From the NCBI GenBank assembly GCA_903891375.1, contig CAITEL010000222.1, positions 1-7,801 on the forward strand: 7,801 bases of DNA, in the 5' to 3' direction. Position 1 is the first letter of the stretch, and the number at the start of each line of letters is the position of its first letter. The position numbers and the translations under genes are program-made. Below are positions 6,214-7,801 of the stretch, one piece after another. Below the pieces are notes generated by a model. That model was not told where the DNA came from. It saw only the letters and a program-made list of their open reading frames with translations, and did not search any database. The DNA comes from an uncultured Neisseriaceae bacterium (GTDB lineage: Bacteria > Pseudomonadota > Gammaproteobacteria > Burkholderiales > UBA11063).

Positions 6214-6242
6214 AGGCCTGCATCAATTTGTGTATTTTTTAT

Positions 6243-6246
6243 AGGG
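6243..6246 (+). promoter_or_regulatory. Ribosome binding site for gmhB
   Basis: AGGG lies 5 bases before the ATG at 6252. This supports that ATG over an in-frame start at 6228, which would add eight residues (MCIFYRDK) ahead of the HAD motif that normally opens the protein. Confidence 0.6.
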
Positions 6247-6251
6247 ATAAG

Positions 6252-6812
6252 ATGAAATTAATTATATTAGATCGTGATGGAGTAATCAATTACGATAGTG
6301 ATAAATATGTTAAAAATGCAGATGAGTGGGAGGCGATACCTGAGAGTCTTGAGGCAATAGCTAATATTACACAGTTAGGTTATAAAATTGTGGTATGCAC
6401 TAATCAATCAGGTATTGGGAGAGGTTTGTTTTCTGTTGAAGAATTAAACAATATTCATGAGAAGATGCATAAATTAGTAGAGCAATCAGGTGGTGAGATA
6501 GCTGCAGTGTTCTTTTGCCCACATATGGAGGATGATAATTGTGCTTGTCGTAAACCAAAAGCTGGAATGATATTAGATATCTGCGAACGGTTTAATGTGG
6601 AAAACATAGCAAATATTATGATGGTGGGTGATAGTGATAGAGATTTAGAGGCGGTGCATATAGCTGGTGGTATTCCAGTATTAGTAAGAACAGGTAATGG
6701 GAAAAAAACCTTATCAAAAGGTAAGATTCCGCCAGGAACACTGGTTTTTGAAAACTTGTTGGAAGTTAGTGAATATTTAATGGTAAAAGAAAATGAAGAA
6801 AATGCAAAATAG
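6252..6812 (+). CDS. gmhB: D-glycero-beta-D-manno-heptose-1,7-bisphosphate 7-phosphatase
   Basis: Cytoplasmic HAD-superfamily phosphatase that removes the 7-phosphate from heptose 1,7-bisphosphate on the way to ADP-heptose, the inner-core LPS sugar. The protein has 186 residues (E. coli GmhB is about 190). HAD motif I is ILDRDGVIN (nucleophile D7, acid/base D9), motif II is CTNQSGIGRG (T50, N51), motif III is RKPKAGM (K101 region) and motif IV is MVGDSDRDLEA (D127, D131). The zinc-binding insert C-x-H...C-x-C of the GmhB/HisB-N subfamily is complete (C89, H91, C97, C99). It precedes plsC with a 20-base overlap, so the two are translationally coupled. No gmhA or hldE is nearby. Histidinol-phosphatase activity is the alternative within the subfamily, but the neighbours favour GmhB. 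Confidence 0.93.
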   Translation: MKLIILDRDGVINYDSDKYVKNADEWEAIPESLEAIANITQLGYKIVVCTNQSGIGRGLFSVEELNNIHEKMHKLVEQSGGEIAAVFFCPHMEDDNCACRKPKAGMILDICERFNVENIANIMMVGDSDRDLEAVHIAGGIPVLVRTGNGKKTLSKGKIPPGTLVFENLLEVSEYLMVKENEENAK

Positions 6813-7533
6813 GGCAACCTTAGGTATAAAAATACGTTCTACAATCACTTGGGTGTTGGTATGTGCATTAATTCCTGTCTATAATTTGATAGGTTATGCG
6901 TTATTTGGGTTGAGTCCAAAGAAAAAACATAAAATTCTAACGTCATGGGGACGAATTTTTACTTTCTTCGGTAAGTATATCTGTGGTGTAGATTATGAAG
7001 TTATTGGTAAAGAAAACTTAATTGCTGGGCCAGCAATCTTAGCGAGTAATCACCAATCGACGTGGGAGACGATGGCGTTTAATGTATTATTGCCACAGCA
7101 TGTTTGGATATTAAAGCGTGAACTCACTAAAATTCCTTTTTTTGGTTGGACGTTAAAGATTTTGTCACCCATTGCAATAGATCGTTCACAAAGAACGGCG
7201 TCAGTACAACAGATTTTGTCACAAAGTGAAGTACGGATTAAAGAAGATTTTTGGATTTTGGTATTCCCCGAAGGTACACGGCTCGCTCCAGGAGTCGACC
7301 AACCATATAAGACGGGGGTATCAAGAATGGCATTACATTTGCAGGTGCCAGTTGTACCAATAGCGCATAATGCTGGACATATAATGCCTAGGCGTAGTTT
7401 TTGGATTTATCCAGGTAAAGTGACTATCAGAATTGGTAAACCGATTTATCCTGATGGATTAAATACTGAAGAGTTAACGAATAAAATTAAAACTGCTATT
7501 GTAACAGAATTAAAAATTATGGGTGAAGATTAA
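6793..7533 (+). CDS. plsC: 1-acyl-sn-glycerol-3-phosphate acyltransferase (PlsC family)
   Basis: Inner-membrane acyltransferase (EC 2.3.1.51) that adds the second acyl chain to lysophosphatidic acid to make phosphatidic acid. 246 residues from ATG 6793. One N-terminal membrane helix lies at about 18-40. The acyltransferase blocks follow in order: NHQSTWET (H86; the acidic residue five on is E91, where H-x4-D is usual), FFGWTLKILSPIAIDR (115-130), FPEGTR (157-162) and VPVVPIAHNAG (184-194). The H-x4-E form with WET is familiar from betaproteobacterial homologues, so it is probably active. The start overlaps gmhB by 20 bases. An ATG at 6802 is an alternative, and neither has a strong ribosome site. 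rsmE begins 2 bases after the stop. Acylation of another lysophospholipid cannot be ruled out. Confidence 0.92.
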   Translation: MKKMQNRATLGIKIRSTITWVLVCALIPVYNLIGYALFGLSPKKKHKILTSWGRIFTFFGKYICGVDYEVIGKENLIAGPAILASNHQSTWETMAFNVLLPQHVWILKRELTKIPFFGWTLKILSPIAIDRSQRTASVQQILSQSEVRIKEDFWILVFPEGTRLAPGVDQPYKTGVSRMALHLQVPVVPIAHNAGHIMPRRSFWIYPGKVTIRIGKPIYPDGLNTEELTNKIKTAIVTELKIMGED

Positions 7534-7535
7534 CT

Positions 7536-7801
7536 GTGCCAAGATTTTATCTCGAATCTCATTTAGAAGTATCACAAGATGTGGTACTTTCGCTTGACGT
7601 AGTGAGGCATCTGCAAGTATTACGGATTAAACAAGGTGAATCTATTGAGCTATTTAATGGTGATGGATTTTCTTATGTGGCGATAATAATTGAATTATCT
7701 AAAAAATCAGCAACAGCTAATATTAAGAGTCAACTAAGCAATAATACAAAGGCAGAATTATCAATTAAATTAGCCATGTGTGTCATCGCAAATGATAAGA
7801 T
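7536..7801 (+). CDS. rsmE: 16S rRNA (uracil1498-N3)-methyltransferase, N-terminal part (cut by window end)
   Basis: RsmE methylates N3 of U1498 in 16S rRNA using SAM. The frame opens with GTG at 7536 and runs off the window after 88 codons, of about 240 in the family. The visible part is the N-terminal PUA-like RNA-binding domain: MPRFYLE at the start, VVRHLQVLRIKQGE (family HLxxVLRxxxGD), then IELFNGDGFSYVA. The last residues, KLAMCVIANDK, match the start of the SPOUT methyltransferase domain (family LxxxxxKxDKM..), whose SAM-binding knot lies beyond the window. GTG is preferred because PRFYL follows at once and no ATG is nearby. It begins 2 bases after the plsC stop, so it probably belongs to the same transcript. 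Confidence 0.9.
   Translation, partial: MPRFYLESHLEVSQDVVLSLDVVRHLQVLRIKQGESIELFNGDGFSYVAIIIELSKKSATANIKSQLSNNTKAELSIKLAMCVIANDK

Overview
The window is AT-rich chromosomal DNA with A/T-biased third codon positions. It reads as a Gram-negative proteobacterium, most likely a low-GC betaproteobacterium. The pointers are the RppH sequence (GQKQIWYLLR block and C-terminal ALTQLS), a PlsC-type acyltransferase with HQSTWET in place of the usual H-x4-D, and the order glyS-gmhB-plsC, which I recall from betaproteobacteria such as Neisseria. GmhB (LPS core heptose) and an outer-membrane beta-barrel fragment confirm an outer membrane. The taxon is inferred from memory of families, not from a search.

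Layout. Positions 1-954 (+) hold the C-terminal two thirds of a proton-coupled oligopeptide (POT/DtpA-like) transporter. Positions 955-1309 are noncoding: a REP-like hairpin, a weak terminator-like hairpin and a promoter. Positions 1310-1681 (+) encode a small coiled-coil, membrane-anchored DUF1640-like protein. It faces a truncated outer-membrane beta-barrel remnant (1799-2047, -), and the first copy (A) of a 104-107 bp structured repeat fills the gap between them. Next come hemE (2165-3229, -) and rppH (3263-3733, -), a likely two-gene unit transcribed rppH to hemE. The divergent intergenic region 3737-4029 has a promoter and the second copy (B) of the repeat, placed directly in the glyS leader. 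On the + strand glyS (4030-6108), gmhB (6252-6812), plsC (6793-7533) and the start of rsmE (7536 to the window end) form a co-oriented cluster. A 109-bp near-perfect palindrome lies between glyS and gmhB and begins at the glyS stop codon.

The protein genes are ordinary housekeeping functions: haem synthesis, mRNA 5'-end processing, glycyl-tRNA charging, LPS heptose synthesis, phospholipid acylation and rRNA methylation. The unusual content is intergenic. Repeats A and B share a 17-bp terminal stem whose three differences all keep pairing as G-U or Watson-Crick pairs in + strand RNA. They also share a GAAA-loop mini-hairpin whose closing pair switches from C-G to T-A, and an apical hairpin kept despite different sequence. 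That pattern fits a dispersed element read as structured RNA (a Correia-type or RPE-type MITE, or an ncRNA). glyS has no glyQ next to it, and copy B sits where glyQ would be expected.
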